This document shows positions 1-8,742 of a DNA stretch of 64,000 bases, in pieces. Location of the stretch: positions 273,415 to 337,414 of the forward strand of contig QFPM01000001.1 in the NCBI GenBank assembly GCA_003248655.1. The letters run 5' to 3'. Below the pieces are notes generated by a model, which was not told where the DNA came from, made no database searches, and saw only the letters and a program-made list of their open reading frames with translations. This DNA comes from Microbacterium sp. GTDB lineage: Bacteria; Actinomycetota; Actinomycetes; Actinomycetales; Microbacteriaceae. Within the stretch, counting starts at the first letter, position 1. Each line of letters opens with the position of its first letter. The position numbers and the translations under genes were made by a program.

Positions 1-66
1 GTCGCCCCACGCACCCCCTCGCGGGATCAGTACGCGGGTGCCCGTCAAGGCGCCACCGGCGGTCAT
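1..66 (-). CDS. hemD: Uroporphyrinogen-III synthase, N-terminal fragment
   Basis: Only the first 22 codons are in the window. The ATG (66-64) overlaps the hemC stop as ATGA. The translation begins MTAGGALTGTRVLIPRGG, and the TRVLIPRGG stretch matches the usual start of HemD, which cyclises hydroxymethylbilane to uroporphyrinogen III. The call rests on this short match and on its place directly after hemC, where hemD normally lies. The rest of the gene runs off the left edge. Confidence 0.75.
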   Translation of the reverse strand, partial: MTAGGALTGTRVLIPRGGAWGD

Positions 67-1010
67 CGGCCGCTCCCCGCAAGGTCGGCGAGGTCGGCCG
101 CACCCCCGTCGAGGAGCTCGGCGACCACAGTTGCGGCCGCGGCATCCCGCGCAGGCTCGTCCGTGACGGCGTCTCGAGCGAACGCCCGCTCGACGCGCAC
201 CGCGCGCGCCCCGTCCAGCGAGTACACCTCCGCGATCAGCGCGACGGACTCGGGCTCGTCCCCCACGCGAGCCGTGATCCCGACGGGCGCGGCGCAGCCG
301 GCCTCGAGCCGCCGCAGCACGGCTCGCTCGAGGAGGGCCGTCACCTCGGCATCCGCGTCGGTGATGGGCGCAACGGCATCCGCGACGGCGTCTCCCTCGC
401 GCACCTCGACGGCGAGCGCGCCCTGCCCGGCGGAGGTCGGCCACCCGCTCTCGTCGAAGCGGTCCGCGATGCGGTCGGTGCGGTCGATGCGGGTGAGCCC
501 CGCCTCGGCGAGCACGACCCCGTCGTACTCCCCTTCGTCGACTTTGCTCAGGCGCGTGTCGACGTTCCCGCGGATGCCGCGGACGTCGAGATCGGGCCGC
601 CGCCGCAGCAGCTGCGCGACGCGGCGCGGCGATCCGCTTCCGACGACGGCTCCGTGCGGGAGCGCGTCGAGTGTCAGGCCTCCCCGACTGCACAGCACGT
701 CGCGTACCGGCGCGCGCGGGGGCACCGCGCCGATGCAGAGCCCCTCGACGGCGCCGGTCGGCAGGTCCTTCATCGAGTGCACGACGAGGTCGCACTCCCC
801 GCGCAGGAGGGCTTCGCGCAGCGCCGCGACGAACACGCCCGTGCCGCCGAGCTGCGCGAGCGGGCCGGTCAGCACATCGCCCGCCGTCGTGATCGGCACG
901 AGTTCGACCTCGCGGCCCGTGGCGGCACGGATCGCGTTCGCGACGTGGCCGGACTGGGTCGTCGCGAGCAGGCTCGCGCGCGTCCCGAGTCGGAGTGCGG
1001 CAGCGCTCAC
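63..1010 (-). CDS. hemC: Hydroxymethylbilane synthase (porphobilinogen deaminase)
   Basis: Polymerises four porphobilinogen molecules into hydroxymethylbilane in the cytoplasm. The 315-residue product has the family signatures LRLGTRASLLATTQ near the N-terminus, HSMKDLPT, GSGSPRR, and LEAGCAAPVG, where Cys239 should carry the dipyrromethane cofactor. The length is normal. The GTG at 1010 was chosen because it overlaps the hemH stop as GTGA; the longer open frame to 1370 only adds antisense sequence of hemH. It is the fifth gene of the minus-strand haem operon, followed by hemD with an ATGA overlap, which indicates translational coupling. Confidence 0.96.
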   Translation of the reverse strand: MSAAALRLGTRASLLATTQSGHVANAIRAATGREVELVPITTAGDVLTGPLAQLGGTGVFVAALREALLRGECDLVVHSMKDLPTGAVEGLCIGAVPPRAPVRDVLCSRGGLTLDALPHGAVVGSGSPRRVAQLLRRRPDLDVRGIRGNVDTRLSKVDEGEYDGVVLAEAGLTRIDRTDRIADRFDESGWPTSAGQGALAVEVREGDAVADAVAPITDADAEVTALLERAVLRRLEAGCAAPVGITARVGDEPESVALIAEVYSLDGARAVRVERAFARDAVTDEPARDAAAATVVAELLDGGAADLADLAGSGR

Positions 1011-2242
1011 TCGACGACTCCCGCGAGGGCCGGCTGGATGCCGAGGCGCTTGTTCTCGCAGCATCCGGGGCGGCACACGTCGTACCAGGGTCCGAGGTCG
1101 GTCTCGTGCGGGCGGTCCTCGGGTGCATCGCCGCGCAGGCGCTCCTCGATGAGGTCGACGAGGCCCGCGACGTACGCAGGGTGCGTGCCCGGCGTCGGGG
1201 TTCGGATGGCGGTAAGGCCGAGCTCGCCCGCCGTCTCCATCGCCTCGGTGTCGAGGTCCCACAGGACTTCCATGTGGTCGCTGACGAACCCGAGCGGCAC
1301 GATCACGACCGCCTTGCGGCCCGCGGCGGGAAGCTCGGCGAGCGCGTCGTTGATGTCGGGTTCGAGCCACGGCACCTGCGGCGGGCCGGACCGGCTCTGG
1401 AACACGAGTTGCCAGGAGATGTCACCCGATGTCGCGGCCATGAGCTTTTCGGCAACGGCGATGTGCTGGGCGACGTATGCACCGCCGGGGCCGAAGCCGG
1501 CGTCGCGCGGGCCCGAGCGGTCGGCATCCGAATAGGGAATCGAATGGGTCGAGAACAGCACCTCGATCTCGTCGGCGGTGAACCCGTCGGCGCGCAGGCG
1601 AGCGAGCGCATCGGTGAGTCCTTCGGCGAACGGCGCGACGAAGCCCGGGTGATCGAAGAACTGGCGCACCTTGTCGATCTCGACCCGGTCCGACAGGGCC
1701 GTCGCTTCGAGCGCGTCGGCGAGGTCTTCCCGGTACTGCCGGCACGACGAGTACGACGAGTAGGCGCTCGTTGCGAGCGCGAGGAACGTGCGGTGGCCGT
1801 CGTCGAAGCCGGCCAGGAGCGCGTCGGAGACGTACGGCTCCCAGTTGCGGTTGCCCCAGTACACGGGCAGGTCGAGCCCGCGGGCGGCGAGCTCGGCATC
1901 CAGCGCCGCCTTGAGCTCCCGGTTGTGCTCGTTGATCGGCGACACCCCGCCGAAGTGGCGGTAGTGGTGCGCGACCTCTTCGAGGCGCTCATCGGGGATG
2001 CCGCGGCCCGCCGTCACGTTCTGGAGGAACGGGATGACATCGGCCTGACCCTCGGGACCGCCGAAGCCGAGCAGCAGCACGGCGTCGTACGCGGCGGGAC
2101 CGCTCGCGAACGGCTCACCCGACGCCGACGCCGGCGTGGCGGCGGGCACGTGGCATCCGGGTGCGCACGCGGGCACTCCGCTCGCGCGCGGCGGCTTCGG
2201 ACGGAACGCGGCGCGGGACTGCGCGATGTTCTCGGCAGCCAT
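1007..2242 (-). CDS. hemH: Coproporphyrin ferrochelatase with an N-terminal extension
   Basis: Inserts ferrous iron into the porphyrin; in this HemQ-type pathway the product is coproheme III. The 411-residue protein has ferrochelatase motifs LLLGFGGPEG, NEHNR, VYWGNRNWEP, FSTHSIP, FQSRSGPPQVPWLEPD and VPLGFVSDHMEVLWDLD. The first ~50 residues, before YDAVLLLGFGG, are an Ala/Pro-rich extension with a CAPGCH motif. The C-terminus carries CRPGCC; actinobacterial ferrochelatases can bind a [2Fe-2S] cluster through C-terminal cysteines, so this may be part of it (inference). The ATG shares one base with the hemQ stop (TGATG). Whether the extension is translated or an internal start is used is not settled. 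Confidence 0.93.
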   Translation of the reverse strand: MAAENIAQSRAAFRPKPPRASGVPACAPGCHVPAATPASASGEPFASGPAAYDAVLLLGFGGPEGQADVIPFLQNVTAGRGIPDERLEEVAHHYRHFGGVSPINEHNRELKAALDAELAARGLDLPVYWGNRNWEPYVSDALLAGFDDGHRTFLALATSAYSSYSSCRQYREDLADALEATALSDRVEIDKVRQFFDHPGFVAPFAEGLTDALARLRADGFTADEIEVLFSTHSIPYSDADRSGPRDAGFGPGGAYVAQHIAVAEKLMAATSGDISWQLVFQSRSGPPQVPWLEPDINDALAELPAAGRKAVVIVPLGFVSDHMEVLWDLDTEAMETAGELGLTAIRTPTPGTHPAYVAGLVDLIEERLRGDAPEDRPHETDLGPWYDVCRPGCCENKRLGIQPALAGVVE

Positions 2243-2931
2243 CAGCCGAGCACCTCCGCGAGCTCGGCGATCTGGACGCGGCGGCCCGTGTAGAACGGCA
2301 CCTCCTCGCGCACGTGCCGGCGGGCGTCGGTGGCCCGAAGGTCGCGCATGAGGTCGACGAGGTGGATCGGGTCGTCCGCCTCGAGCGGCAGGAGCCACTC
2401 GTAATCGCTGAGCGCGAAGGTCGAGACGGTGTTCGCGACGACCTCGGTGAACTTCGCGCCGCGACGGCCGTGCTGGGCGAGCATCGCGGAGCGCTCCTCC
2501 TCGGGCAGGATGTACCACTCGTAGCTGCGGACGAAGGGGTAGAGGCACAGCCAGTCGCGGGCTTGCTCGCCGCGGAGGTAGCCGGGGATGTGGCGCTTGT
2601 TGAACTCGGCTTCGCGGTGCACGCCCATCGCGCTCCACACGTTGTCGAAGCTCGCGAGCGGCGCCGTCCGGCGGAGGGTGCGCAGGGCCCGCTGCAGCGT
2701 CGCGGGGTCTTCCGGCGTGCCCGGAACCGTGTGCAGCCAGAGCATCAGGTCGGCTTCGTGGCGCATGCCGGTGACGTCGTAGATGCCGCGCAGCTCGACG
2801 CCTTCGGCCGCGAGTGCGGCGACGGCCGCGTCGAGTTCGGCAAGGCCCGCCGCGTCCGGAGCCGCCGCGCGGGGCCTCGGCCCCGCCAGGACGGCGAAGA
2901 GGGTGTAGCCGAGAGGGACGACGTCGGTCAT
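2242..2931 (-). CDS. hemQ: Coproheme decarboxylase (HemQ/ChdC)
   Basis: Converts coproheme III to haem b by two oxidative decarboxylations, the last step of the coproporphyrin-dependent pathway of Gram-positive bacteria. The 229-residue product has the chlorite-dismutase-like pattern of the family: GIYDVTGMRHEADLMLWLH, a WSAMGVH segment, FVRSYEWYILPEEER with the conserved tyrosine, and VSTFALSDYEWLLPLEADDP. The start overlaps the upstream hemY stop as ATGA. Its presence shows that the neighbouring oxidase and ferrochelatase act on copro- rather than protoporphyrin intermediates. Confidence 0.95.
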   Translation of the reverse strand: MTDVVPLGYTLFAVLAGPRPRAAAPDAAGLAELDAAVAALAAEGVELRGIYDVTGMRHEADLMLWLHTVPGTPEDPATLQRALRTLRRTAPLASFDNVWSAMGVHREAEFNKRHIPGYLRGEQARDWLCLYPFVRSYEWYILPEEERSAMLAQHGRRGAKFTEVVANTVSTFALSDYEWLLPLEADDPIHLVDLMRDLRATDARRHVREEVPFYTGRRVQIAELAEVLG

Positions 2932-4388
2932 GCGAGGCTCCTTGCAGGATGCGCCGCCGAATCGGTGGCGCGGTGGATGGGATGGAGGTCGGGGGTGCCG
3001 TCGAGCTCGGCGAGAAGGTCCGCGGCGAGCGCGCGGGCGTGCGGGATGACCGATGCCAGGCCCGTCCCGGCCACGGCCGCACCGGCGCGGTGGATGCCGC
3101 GGCGCGCGGCGCGCGTGATCGCCTCCGCGCGGGCGGGGCCTGAGTCGTCGTCGGCGGGCGTGGAGACGGCATCCGTCCAGTCCTGCACGACGAGATCGAC
3201 GACGTGCTCGGGGCGGACGGCGACACCCGTCAGCAACTCGACCTCGCGCGCGACGTCGGTGGAGGTCGCGAGGCCCGCGCCATCGGCGGCGCGCGCCGAG
3301 AGCCGCACGAGGTGGCGCCCGGCGGGAGCGGCGGCAGCGGCCCACTCCCACTTCGCCGTGACGTGCGTGAGCGCCTTCGCGGCGGTCGGGAGCGCGGGGT
3401 CGACGATGACGCCGGAACCCACCGGGTAGCCGTCGAGTCCCGCGTGGTCGATCGCGGCGGCGACGACGCGCACGCGGCCGTCGGGGGGCGCGGGCTGGGT
3501 AGCCGGTGTCGGCGGCACGCCGAGCAGGCGATCGGCGACGCTCTGCCCCGTCGCGACGACGACGCGGGATGCCGTGAGCGCGCCCTCCGACGTGCGGACG
3601 ACGAGTGGGGCGTCGCCGTCGTCGTCGATCGCAATGACGGGGGCACCCGTGCGCACCTGTGCGCCGTGGCGGCGGGCCGCGTCCGCGAGGGCTTCGGGCA
3701 GGCGCCACATGCCCCCCGAGATTCCGCCGACGGACGCCCCGGCGCGGGCCGTCTGCGCGACCTCGCCCGCCGCGACGACGAGCGACCCGTGCGCGAGGAA
3801 CGCGCGCCACAGCCCCGGGTGGAGCGTCGACAGCCGCGCCGCCGACGCGGGGCGCGAGTAGACGCTCCGGCACAGCGTGTTGACGAGCCGGTGCGCGACG
3901 ACCGGGCCGAGCCGCTCGGCGACGAGGTCGTACAGCGACGGCTCGTCGGCATCCGGGGTGTACGGCGACAGCGACGGCTCCTCCGCGGCCCGCGCCGCGG
4001 CGTCGGCACCGATCAGCGCGACGATGTCGGCTGCCCTCGGGTCGGCCGGGATGCCCAGCACCGTGCGGCGCGGAAGCGGAGCCCGCACGGCGCCCGCGTC
4101 GGTCGCGACGGCGAGGAAAGCCCCTCCCGGGCGCGGTTCGACGAGGTCGAGGCCGAGCCCCGCATCCGCGACGAGCGCGGCGACGGCATCCGTGCGCGTC
4201 GCGAACGACTCGGCGCCGAGGTCGAGGTCGAGTCCTGCGAGCGTGCCGCGGCGGAGGAGCCCGCCCACGCGGTCGGACGCTTCGCACACGATGACGCGCC
4301 GGCCCGCGCGCGCGAGGTCGTGGGCGACGACGAGTCCGCCCACGCCGCCGCCGACGATGATGATGACGTCGGCATCCGTCATCGTCAC
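2928..4388 (-). CDS. hemY: Coproporphyrinogen III oxidase (HemY/CgoX, FAD-dependent)
   Basis: FAD enzyme oxidising coproporphyrinogen III to coproporphyrin III. The N-terminus has the dinucleotide fold (DVIIIVGGGVGGLVVAHDLA) followed by GRRVIVCEASDRVGGLL; the C-terminus has the amine-oxidase-type FAD segment GIHRAGAAVAGTGLASVI. The product is about 486 residues. I chose the GTG at 4388 because it overlaps the hemE stop as GTGA and lies 5 bases after a GGAGG; the ATG at 4382 (MTDADVIII) is the alternative. Its own stop overlaps hemQ. Databases often label this protein protoporphyrinogen oxidase (HemG). Confidence 0.93.
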   Translation of the reverse strand: MTMTDADVIIIVGGGVGGLVVAHDLARAGRRVIVCEASDRVGGLLRRGTLAGLDLDLGAESFATRTDAVAALVADAGLGLDLVEPRPGGAFLAVATDAGAVRAPLPRRTVLGIPADPRAADIVALIGADAAARAAEEPSLSPYTPDADEPSLYDLVAERLGPVVAHRLVNTLCRSVYSRPASAARLSTLHPGLWRAFLAHGSLVVAAGEVAQTARAGASVGGISGGMWRLPEALADAARRHGAQVRTGAPVIAIDDDGDAPLVVRTSEGALTASRVVVATGQSVADRLLGVPPTPATQPAPPDGRVRVVAAAIDHAGLDGYPVGSGVIVDPALPTAAKALTHVTAKWEWAAAAAPAGRHLVRLSARAADGAGLATSTDVAREVELLTGVAVRPEHVVDLVVQDWTDAVSTPADDDSGPARAEAITRAARRGIHRAGAAVAGTGLASVIPHARALAADLLAELDGTPDLHPIHRATDSAAHPARSLA

Positions 4389-5509
4389 GCGGGCCTCCAC
4401 TCGTGCACGAGGCGCACGAGGTCAGTGAGCACGGCCGGATCGGTGTCTTTCGGGACGCCGTGGCCGAGGTTGAACACGTGCGCGCGCGCCGCGAGGCCCG
4501 CCGTCAGCACGTCGTTGACGGCGCGGGCGCGCACGTCCGCGGGGGCGAACAGGAGCGCGGGGTCGAGGTTTCCCTGCAGCGTCAGGTCTGCGTCGATCCG
4601 GCGCGCCGCGACATCGAGCGGCACGCGGTAGTCGACCCCGAGCGCGTCGATGTCGAGGGTCGCCATGTCGGCGAGGATTTCGCCCGTGCCGACGCCGAAG
4701 TGGATGAGCGGCACGCGCGCCCCGCCCGGAATCTCGATCGCCCGTACGGCCTCGAGCGCGGCGGCGGATGCCGGGAGCACCGATTCGCGGTAGTCGGCCG
4801 GCGCGACCGCGCCCGCCCACGAGTCGAACAGCTGGCCCGCGCTCGCGCCGGCCTCCACCTGCAGCGCGAGGAAGCGTCCCGTGACCTCGGCGAGCCAGTG
4901 CGTCAGATCGTGCCACGCGGCGGGGTCGGAGTGCACAAGGCTCCGCGCGCCGAGGTGGTCCTTCGACGGTCCGCCCTCGACGATGTAGGCCGCGAGGGTG
5001 AACGGCGCCCCCGCGAATCCGATCAGCGGGATCGCCTCGCCGCGGGCTTCGGACTCCTCGGCGAGCATCGCGACGGTGCGGGCGACGGCATCCGCGACCT
5101 CTCCCCCGCGCTCGGTGACAAGGGCGGGGTCGATGCGCACGAGCTCGGCGATCTGCGCGGCGGTGGTCACCGGCTCGGCGAAGACCGGGCCGCGGCCCGC
5201 GGCGATCTCGACCTCGAGGCCTGCGAGCTTCAGGGGAACGACGATGTCGCTGAAGAAGACGGCGGCATCCACGCCGTGCCGGCGCACCGGCTGCAGCGTG
5301 ATCTCGCTCGCCATCGCCGGGTCGAGGCACGCCTCGAGCATCGTCCCACCGGTCTGGCGAAGTGCCCGGTACTCGGGGAGCGACCGCCCCGCTTGGCGCA
5401 TGAACCAGACCGGGGTGACCTCCGGCCGGTCGCCGCGCAGGGCCCGAACGAGCCGTGACGACGACGTTCCGTCGGCGATGAGCGGGTGGGTGTCGTGGAG
5501 GACGGGCAC
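4385..5509 (-). CDS. hemE: Uroporphyrinogen decarboxylase
   Basis: Decarboxylates the four acetate side chains of uroporphyrinogen III to give coproporphyrinogen III. The 374-residue protein shows TPVWFMRQAGRSLPEYR near the start, the DAAVFFSDIVVPL segment and GFAGAPFTLAAYIVEGG, all diagnostic. It is the first gene of the minus-strand haem operon. The GTG start is preceded by GAAGG about 10 bases upstream. It is divergent from hemA across 72 bases, so the two haem transcription units probably share a control region. Confidence 0.96.
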   Translation of the reverse strand: MPVLHDTHPLIADGTSSSRLVRALRGDRPEVTPVWFMRQAGRSLPEYRALRQTGGTMLEACLDPAMASEITLQPVRRHGVDAAVFFSDIVVPLKLAGLEVEIAAGRGPVFAEPVTTAAQIAELVRIDPALVTERGGEVADAVARTVAMLAEESEARGEAIPLIGFAGAPFTLAAYIVEGGPSKDHLGARSLVHSDPAAWHDLTHWLAEVTGRFLALQVEAGASAGQLFDSWAGAVAPADYRESVLPASAAALEAVRAIEIPGGARVPLIHFGVGTGEILADMATLDIDALGVDYRVPLDVAARRIDADLTLQGNLDPALLFAPADVRARAVNDVLTAGLAARAHVFNLGHGVPKDTDPAVLTDLVRLVHEWRPA

Positions 5510-5581
5510 GAGTGGGCGACCTTCGTTGGTGGAGCGGAGTTAATCGTTATACTACTCACGATCCTAAGGAGTATCCGCCCC
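5510..5581. promoter_or_regulatory. Divergent hemE/hemA promoter region
   Basis: An unusually AT-rich 72-base gap. On the plus strand TTGGTG (5526-5531), a 16-base spacer and TATACT (5548-5553) form a good sigma-70-like promoter for hemA. The same stretch reads TATAAC on the minus strand (5552-5547), a possible -10 for hemE. The hemA ribosome-binding site AAGGAG lies at about 5565-5571. The two promoters would overlap, so the two haem branches could be controlled reciprocally (inference). Confidence 0.65.
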
Positions 5582-6862
5582 GTGCTCGTCTGCCTGTCCG
5601 CTCATCAGCGCACCACCTCGCTCGAAGACCTCGAGCGCCTCTCGGTCGTCGGCGATGCCGCCGCAGCCGAGCTGACGGCCGCGCACGAAGCGATCCGCGG
5701 GGCCGTCGTGCTGGCGACCTGCAATCGCTTCGAGGCCTACTTCGACGTCGCCGACGCGCCCGATGCGTCGCCGATCCCGGCGCTCGATGCCGCGATGGAG
5801 CGCCTCGCCGACCTCACCGAACTGCCGTTCCGACACGTGCGCGAGACGGTCGACTTCGCGCACGGCAACGGCGTCGCGCAGCATCTGTTCTCGGTCGCCG
5901 CGGGGCTCGACTCGGTAGCCGTCGGCGAAGACGAAATCGCCGGGCAGGTGCGCCGCGCGCTCGAAGCCGCGCGGCGCGAAGGCGTGACGACCTCCCCGCT
6001 CGAGCACCTCTTCCAGCGTGCGACCGAAACCTCCCGCGCCGTCAAGAACTCGACCCGGCTCGGCGAGTCGGGTCGCTCGCTGGTGCGCCTCGCCGTCGAA
6101 CTCGCGACCTCGCGCGTCGGCACGTGGGAAAACGCGCGCGTGTTGCTCGTCGGCACCGGCCGGTACGCCGCGGCATCCCTGGCCGCCCTCCGCGCCGTCG
6201 GCGCCACCGACATCCGCGTGCACTCGCGCTCGGGGCGAAGCCGCTTCGCCAGCCGCGAGAACCTGGTTCCCGTCTCAGCGGCGGAGTTCCCGGGCGAAGC
6301 CGCCGCGGCGGATGTCATCGTGACCTGCACCACGACGACCGACACGTACGCTCTCACGGCCGAAGACCACGCCGAGGCCCGGCGCGGCATCGACCGCCCG
6401 CAGCTCGTCATCGACCTCGGGATGCCGCGAAACGTCGACCCCGGCGTGCGGGGCGTCGTCGGCGTCGAGGTGCTCGATCTCGACACGATCCGGGTGCACG
6501 CGCCGATCGACGAGTTCGCGACGATCGACGAGGCCCGCCTCATCGTGCAGACCGCGGCGCAGCGCCACGCGATGGCCCGCCGCGTCCACGAGGTCGCGCC
6601 CGCCGTCGTCGACCTGCGCGAATACGTGCATACCGTGCTCGAGCGCGAGATCGAGCGCGCCCGCGCGCGGGGGGCGGACGCCGACACCGAGGCCACCCTG
6701 CGGCACTTCTCGGGCGCGCTGCTACACGGACTGATCGCGCAGGGTCACACGCTCGCCGCCGCGGGATCGGGGCCGGCCTGGGTCGAGGCCGTTCGCACCG
6801 TTGTGCCGAGTGCCGACGCCCCCGCGGGGCGCGGCCGCGACGACCTCCGCGACCTGGGCTGA
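5582..6862 (+). CDS. hemA: Glutamyl-tRNA reductase
   Basis: First committed step of C5 tetrapyrrole synthesis: NADPH reduction of glutamyl-tRNA to glutamate-1-semialdehyde. The 426-residue product contains the catalytic-cysteine motif VVLATCNRFEAYF, the GEDEIAGQVRRAL segment, a GTGRYAAASLAALRAVG dinucleotide-binding loop, and VIDLGMPRNVDP. The GTG at 5582 follows AAGGAG by about 10 bases; the open frame upstream crosses the promoter and is not coding. The gene is divergent from hemE and is followed after 5 bases by a LacI-type regulator. Confidence 0.95.
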   Translation: MLVCLSAHQRTTSLEDLERLSVVGDAAAAELTAAHEAIRGAVVLATCNRFEAYFDVADAPDASPIPALDAAMERLADLTELPFRHVRETVDFAHGNGVAQHLFSVAAGLDSVAVGEDEIAGQVRRALEAARREGVTTSPLEHLFQRATETSRAVKNSTRLGESGRSLVRLAVELATSRVGTWENARVLLVGTGRYAAASLAALRAVGATDIRVHSRSGRSRFASRENLVPVSAAEFPGEAAAADVIVTCTTTTDTYALTAEDHAEARRGIDRPQLVIDLGMPRNVDPGVRGVVGVEVLDLDTIRVHAPIDEFATIDEARLIVQTAAQRHAMARRVHEVAPAVVDLREYVHTVLEREIERARARGADADTEATLRHFSGALLHGLIAQGHTLAAAGSGPAWVEAVRTVVPSADAPAGRGRDDLRDLG

Positions 6863-6867
6863 CCGTC

Positions 6868-7836
6868 ATGAACCGCGTGACGCTCCGCGACGTCGCCACG
6901 CGCGCGGGGGTGTCGACGGCCGCCACGAGCCAGGCGCTGAACGATCGCGGGAACCTGCGCCCAGAGACGCGCGAGCGCATCAAGGCGATCGCCGCCGAGC
7001 TCGGGTACGCCCCGAACAAGTACGCGGCGGCGCTCCGCCACGGGCGCACGATGTCGGTCGGATTCGTCATGGCGGCGGGCTCGTTGCAGGACGGACGCCG
7101 GGCGCTGCAACGCGCGCGCCAACTCGACGCGCTCGTCCGCGCCGGCGCGATGCGAGGCTTCACCGTCACGGTCGTCCCCGACTCGCGCCCCGACCTCCTC
7201 TCCGGAGCGCAGCTCGACGCACTGTACTTCCCCGATCCCGCCGACGATCGCGCGATCCTGCGCGAAGCGGCGGGCCTCGGCATCCGCGTCGTCGCGAACG
7301 ACCTCACGGTGCCGGGCGGGCTGACGATCCGCACGGGGTACGCTGCCGCCGTGCGCCTCGGGCTCGCCCATCTCGTCGACGTCGGCGCCGAGCGGATCGG
7401 GTTTCTCGTCGACGAAAGCGAAGTCCCACGCGACCAGGTCGGCGAGAGCGCGTACCTCGCGTGGAGCGCCGTGAACGGCCGCACGCCCCTCGTCGCGCGG
7501 GTGGATGCCGGTCGCCGCAGGCTCACGAGCGCCATCCACGCCCTGCTCGACGCGGGCGCCGACGCCCTCTTCGCCTACTGCGAAGAGGGGCCGGAGGTCT
7601 TCGCCCACCTCGACGAGATCGGCGTCATCGTTCCGCGCGACGTGCAGTTGCTCGCGCTGTGCACGACCGACGACGAGAACACCGCGCGGCTCGGCATCAG
7701 CCACGTGCGCCTGTACCCCGAGCGGGCGCCCGACATCCTGTTCGCTGCCCTGGATGCCGCGGCGGATGCCGGGGAGTCGCCGTCTGCATCCGTCGAGCTT
7801 CCGGTCGAGCTCGTGCGGGGCGCGACGACCCGCTGA
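6868..7836 (+). CDS. LacI-family transcriptional regulator
   Basis: The 322-residue protein starts MNRVTLRDVATRAGVSTAATSQALN, a LacI helix-turn-helix with hinge helix (PNKYAAALRHGRT), followed by a periplasmic-binding-protein-like effector domain. The usual VSRVLN at the recognition helix is replaced by ATSQALN. It begins 5 bases after the hemA stop, so it is probably cotranscribed with hemA. No sugar gene adjoins it, so its ligand and targets cannot be inferred from position. The longer open frame that runs through hemA is a shadow. Confidence 0.85.
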   Translation: MNRVTLRDVATRAGVSTAATSQALNDRGNLRPETRERIKAIAAELGYAPNKYAAALRHGRTMSVGFVMAAGSLQDGRRALQRARQLDALVRAGAMRGFTVTVVPDSRPDLLSGAQLDALYFPDPADDRAILREAAGLGIRVVANDLTVPGGLTIRTGYAAAVRLGLAHLVDVGAERIGFLVDESEVPRDQVGESAYLAWSAVNGRTPLVARVDAGRRRLTSAIHALLDAGADALFAYCEEGPEVFAHLDEIGVIVPRDVQLLALCTTDDENTARLGISHVRLYPERAPDILFAALDAAADAGESPSASVELPVELVRGATTR

Positions 7837-7863
7837 ACGAGTGCGTGCGCCGCTGCGCCACTG

Positions 7864-8742
7864 TCAGTCGTCGAACGCCCCGTACACCTCGAGCGTGTTC
7901 GCCGCGATCTGCGCGCAGAGCTCGTCCAGCGGCATCCCGAGTTCCTCGGCGATGAATCGCACGGTCAGCGGCACGAGGTACGGAGCGTTGGGGCGGCCGC
8001 GCAGCGGCGTCGGGGTGAGGAACGGGGCATCCGTCTCGACGAGGATCCGCTCCCGCGGAGTCACAGCGAGCGCATCGCGGAGGTTCTGCGCGTTCTTGAA
8101 CGTGACGTTGCCCGCGAAGCTCAGCCAGTAGCCGCGGTCCGCCGCGACACGCGCCATCGCCTCGTCGCCCGAGAAGCAGTGGAACACCGTGCGCTCGGGC
8201 GCACCGACCCGCTCGAGCGTCTCGAGCACGGCGTCGTGCGCATCGCGATCATGGATCTGCATCGCGATCGCGTGCTTCTTCGCCAGCGCGATGTGCGCCT
8301 CGAAGCTCTCGAACTGCGCCGCCCGCCCGTCGTCGGCTGTCCGGAAGAAGTCGAGGCCCGTCTCGCCGATCGCGCGCACGCGCGGCTGTGCGGCCAGCTC
8401 GTCGATGACCGCGACCGCGTCGGCGAGCATTCCCCGCTCGGCATATAGCGGCGCCTCGTTCGGGTGGATCGCGACAGCAGCGAGGATGCCGGGGTGCGCG
8501 GCCGCCGCCCACGCCGACCAGCGGCTCGACTCGATGTCGCCGCCCGCCTGCACCACCCCCGCGACGCCGACCTCGCGGGCGCGGCGCAGGTGCTCCTCGG
8601 GCGGAAGCCCTTCGCCGTCCTCGATCTCGAGGTGGCAGTGGTTGTCGTAGACCGGGACGGTGAGCGGCTCGGGCGCGGGCGGGTAGGACACGTCGCGAGA
8701 GCCCTTCTCGCGCACGCGGACGTAGGTCGACGGATCGGTCAC
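7864..8742 (-). CDS. TatD-family metal-dependent deoxyribonuclease
   Basis: The 292-residue TIM-barrel hydrolase has family metal-binding motifs: DNHCHLE near residue 33, AIHPNE, AIGETGLDFFR, QIHDRDAH, FHCFSGDE and LVETDAPFL. TatD proteins act as 3'-5' exonucleases on DNA or RNA and are implicated in oxidative DNA damage repair. The GTG start overlaps the metG stop by four bases (GTGA), so the two are translationally coupled, a metG-tatD arrangement common in actinobacteria. Confidence 0.92.
   Translation of the reverse strand: MTDPSTYVRVREKGSRDVSYPPAPEPLTVPVYDNHCHLEIEDGEGLPPEEHLRRAREVGVAGVVQAGGDIESSRWSAWAAAAHPGILAAVAIHPNEAPLYAERGMLADAVAVIDELAAQPRVRAIGETGLDFFRTADDGRAAQFESFEAHIALAKKHAIAMQIHDRDAHDAVLETLERVGAPERTVFHCFSGDEAMARVAADRGYWLSFAGNVTFKNAQNLRDALAVTPRERILVETDAPFLTPTPLRGRPNAPYLVPLTVRFIAEELGMPLDELCAQIAANTLEVYGAFDD

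Noticed and set aside
5512..6867. LacI regulator as a long fusion running through hemA
   Set aside because: The frame is open through hemA but is Arg/Ala-rich without domains there; the LacI head begins exactly at the ATG at 6868.
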